DNA of 64,000 nt from Tianweitania aestuarii (GTDB lineage Bacteria > Pseudomonadota > Alphaproteobacteria > Rhizobiales > Rhizobiaceae), in the NCBI RefSeq assembly GCF_018457165.1, contig NZ_JAFMNX010000005.1, positions 124,001-188,000 on the forward strand, in the 5' to 3' direction. Below, piece by piece: positions 62,185 through 64,000 of the stretch. The position numbers were made by a program, and so were the translations under genes. The first letter of the stretch is position 1; every line of letters begins with the position of its first letter. The notes under the pieces are model-generated. The model did no database searches, was not told the origin of the DNA, and was given only the letters and a program-made list of their open reading frames with translations.

Positions 62185-63585
62185 ATGACCGACGAAAAGA
62201 CCAGTAACGAGATGTGGGGCGGACGTTTTGCCTCGGGTCCGGCGGCCATTATGGAGGCCATCAACGCCTCGATCGGCTTCGACCAGAAGCTTTATGCGCA
62301 GGATATCCGCGGCTCGATCGCCCATAGCGAAATGCTGGCCGTGCAAGGCATCATCACAGCCGAAGATCAGGCGCAGATCGCTGAAGGCCTGCGCACGATC
62401 CAGAGCGAGATCGAATCCGGCGAATTCCAGTTTTCGCGCCAGCTCGAAGACATCCACATGAATGTGGAAGCGCGGCTCGCCACGCTGGTCGGTTCCGCTG
62501 CCGGTCGTCTGCACACCGCGCGTTCGCGCAACGATCAGGTCGCGCTCGACTTTCGCCTGTGGGTCAAGGACGAGCTTCAGCGCATCGATCATGCACTAAC
62601 TCAGTTGATCGCAGCATTCTTGACGCGTGCGGAAGAGCATGCCGCAACGGTGATGCCCGGTTTCACCCATCTGCAAACCGCGCAGCCCGTGACTTTCGGC
62701 CATCATTGCATGGCTTATGTCGAGATGTTCGGCCGCGATCTCAGCCGCGTGCGGGATGCGGCTGCTCGGCTGAACGAGTCTCCGCTGGGTGCCGCAGCCC
62801 TTGCCGGCACCGGTTTTCCGATCGATCGTCATATGACGGCGCAGGCGCTCGGCTTCCGGGAGCCGACCCGCAACTCCATCGATTCCGTGTCTGACCGCGA
62901 TTACGCGCTGGAATTCCTCGCGCTCGGCGCAATCTGCGCCACGCATCTGTCGCGTCTGGCGGAAGAGATCGTGATCTGGTCGACGCCGCAATTCGGCTTC
63001 ATCCGCCTGTCGGACGCCTTTTCCACCGGCTCCTCGATCATGCCGCAGAAGAAGAACCCGGATGCCGCCGAGCTGACGCGCGCCAAGACCGGCCGCATCA
63101 ACGGCCATCTGATCGCGCTGTTGACCGTCATGAAGGGCCTGCCGCTCGCTTATTCCAAGGACATGCAGGAAGACAAGGAAGCCGTCTTCGACGCGGCCGA
63201 AACGCTCGACCTGATGATTGCGGCGATGACCGGCATGGTCTCCGACATGGCCATCCAGACGGAAGCGATGGCGCGCGCTGCGGGTTCCGGCTATTCCACC
63301 GCCACCGATCTCGCCGACTGGCTGGTTCGCACGCTGAACCTGCCGTTCCGCGAAGCCCATCATGTCACGGGCCGCGCCGTTGCCATGGCCGAAAACAAGA
63401 AGATCGGACTGGAAGAGCTGACGCTGTCGGACCTGCAGACCATCCATGCCGGCATCACCGATGCGGTGTTCGGTGTGCTATCAGTCGAGAACTCGGTCGC
63501 CAGCCGCACCTCCTTCGGCGGCACTGCGCCCGATCAGGTGCGCAAGCAGATCGCTTACTGGAAAGAGCGTTTGGCGCAGGCTTGA
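62185..63585 (+). CDS. argH: Argininosuccinate lyase
   Basis: A 466-residue enzyme, last step of arginine synthesis, cutting argininosuccinate to arginine and fumarate. It begins [20 protein letters not shown], shows [35 protein letters not shown], and the superfamily signature [12 protein letters not shown] near residue 285. The start ATG at 62185 gives normal length; the open frame extends far upstream antisense to tlpA and is not used there. Confidence 0.97.
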   Translation: MTDEKTSNEMWGGRFASGPAAIMEAINASIGFDQKLYAQDIRGSIAHSEMLAVQGIITAEDQAQIAEGLRTIQSEIESGEFQFSRQLEDIHMNVEARLATLVGSAAGRLHTARSRNDQVALDFRLWVKDELQRIDHALTQLIAAFLTRAEEHAATVMPGFTHLQTAQPVTFGHHCMAYVEMFGRDLSRVRDAAARLNESPLGAAALAGTGFPIDRHMTAQALGFREPTRNSIDSVSDRDYALEFLALGAICATHLSRLAEEIVIWSTPQFGFIRLSDAFSTGSSIMPQKKNPDAAELTRAKTGRINGHLIALLTVMKGLPLAYSKDMQEDKEAVFDAAETLDLMIAAMTGMVSDMAIQTEAMARAAGSGYSTATDLADWLVRTLNLPFREAHHVTGRAVAMAENKKIGLEELTLSDLQTIHAGITDAVFGVLSVENSVASRTSFGGTAPDQVRKQIAYWKERLAQA

Positions 63586-63671
63586 GTTTATCGCGGCTTG
63601 CCAAAGCCGTTCTTCCCGGTGCATTGCCAAGGTACCCAAGCCTTGGCCACCTTGCCGCAAGGATCCGCACG

Positions 63672-63884
63672 ATGACTGGTTGCCGCATTCTCGTTTTCGC
63701 CACCTTGGCCGCCGCCGTTCTGGCGACGAGCGCCTGCGGCCGCAGGCCGGCCGAGCTGCAATCGCCAAGCCAGGCTGCCAACGAAACGAAACGCGAGGGC
63801 GCGGGCATCGGCATCAACCAGCCGGCCGCACCTGCCACCGTTTCGGCGCCCGAGCGCCGCTTCATCCTTGATCCGCTGATCTGA
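63672..63884 (+). CDS. Small lipoprotein (LptM-like)
   Basis: A 70-residue protein with a lipoprotein signal ending in LATSACGRR (Cys24). It then has a polar tail that finishes RRFILDPLI. LptM (YifL) assists LptD maturation in enterobacteria and sits between argH- or cyaY-type genes and lysA. The position just ahead of lysA and the C-G-x-x-x-P-L-like start after the lipobox support this, but the family is short and the call is moderate. Confidence 0.75.
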   Translation: MTGCRILVFATLAAAVLATSACGRRPAELQSPSQAANETKREGAGIGINQPAAPATVSAPERRFILDPLI

Positions 63885-63900
63885 CCGGGTAGCGTTCCCC

Positions 63901-64000
63901 GTGAATCATTTTGATTATCGCGACGGCGCGCTGTTCGCCGAAGACGTGTCGGTCGCCGACATCGCGCAAGCGGTCGGCACGCCGTTCTACTGCTATTCCA
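63901..64000 (+). CDS. lysA: Diaminopimelate decarboxylase, N-terminal fragment
   Basis: The start is a GTG at 63901, 16 bases after the LptM-like gene, and the gene runs off the window. The 33 visible codons read NHFDYRDGALFAEDVSVADI and then GTPFYCYS, the standard LysA opening, where the last block leads into the PLP-barrel. The enzyme makes lysine from meso-diaminopimelate. Confidence 0.9.
   Translation, partial: MNHFDYRDGALFAEDVSVADIAQAVGTPFYCYS

Noticed and set aside
1-64000. CRISPR array search by eye
   Set aside because: No regularly spaced repeats with unique spacers were seen in the window.

Overview
The window is a 64 kb piece of a GC-rich alphaproteobacterial chromosome, most likely Hyphomicrobiales (Rhizobiales). 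The evidence is the aerobic cobaltochelatase genes cobS/cobT, the aroK-aroB / bolA / J-protein / cobST neighbourhood, a Pha-type (Mrp) cation/proton antiporter operon with fused A+B subunits, PduO-type cobalamin adenosyltransferase, etfBA-hbd, an Omp25/31-like porin-type protein and the tlpA/argH/lptM/lysA order. Genus cannot be assigned from the sequence alone.

Layout. 1-8.1 kb: end of a cation-efflux gene, an M48 metalloprotease lipoprotein, a thiamine uptake operon (thiB-thiP-thiQ, minus strand) behind a TPP riboswitch, a divergent thiamine diphosphokinase gene and an ABC-F ATPase. 8.1-11.5 kb: GFA-fold protein, rpmB, a queuosine-precursor transporter with a candidate preQ1-I riboswitch whose pseudoknot would include the start codon, a spermidine-synthase-like protein and a secreted phytase-like esterase. 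11.5-18.6 kb (mostly minus strand): cobT, a hicB antitoxin and a nonsense-mutated hicA between cobT and cobS, a J-protein, bolA, a PIN-toxin/Phd-antitoxin pair, aroB and aroK. 18.7-26.2 kb: small membrane protein, xerD, accA, L,D-transpeptidase, TusA-like protein, His-rich CobW GTPase, D,D-carboxypeptidase and M20 amidohydrolase.

26.3-36.2 kb is a roughly 9.8 kb genomic island inserted in a tRNA-Arg(CCT) gene. It is flanked by a 17 bp core repeat, has visibly lower and mosaic base composition, and ends in a tyrosine integrase gene. That integrase carries an in-frame TGA, so the island may be immobilised. Cargo: an excisionase-like protein, an unrecognised 223-residue protein, a two-gene AAA+ ATPase / subtilisin-like protease module (the best candidate here for an under-described conflict or defence system), a small serine recombinase with repeats in front of it, and a compact cluster of a small membrane protein, a PD-(D/E)XK-like nuclease and a degenerate HNH-like protein. 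The tRNA 3' half appears to have been exchanged by the integration: the T-stem differs at two base pairs between the two junctions, both compensated.

36.3-64 kb is again ordinary chromosome: two diguanylate cyclases, a large mechanosensitive channel, the pha operon, an XRE regulator, an SDR enzyme, a DUF4214 protein with calcium-binding-type repeats, rpe-gph, a receiver-only response regulator, topoisomerase IB, several membrane proteins (YbhN-like, EamA, BrkB, HIG1-type), the cobalamin adenosyltransferase, etfBA-hbd, an outer-membrane beta-barrel protein, tlpA, argH, an LptM-like lipoprotein and the start of lysA.

Large antisense open frames opposite high-GC genes were treated as shadows. 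Motifs were read directly from the translations; family names come from memory, and no database search was run.
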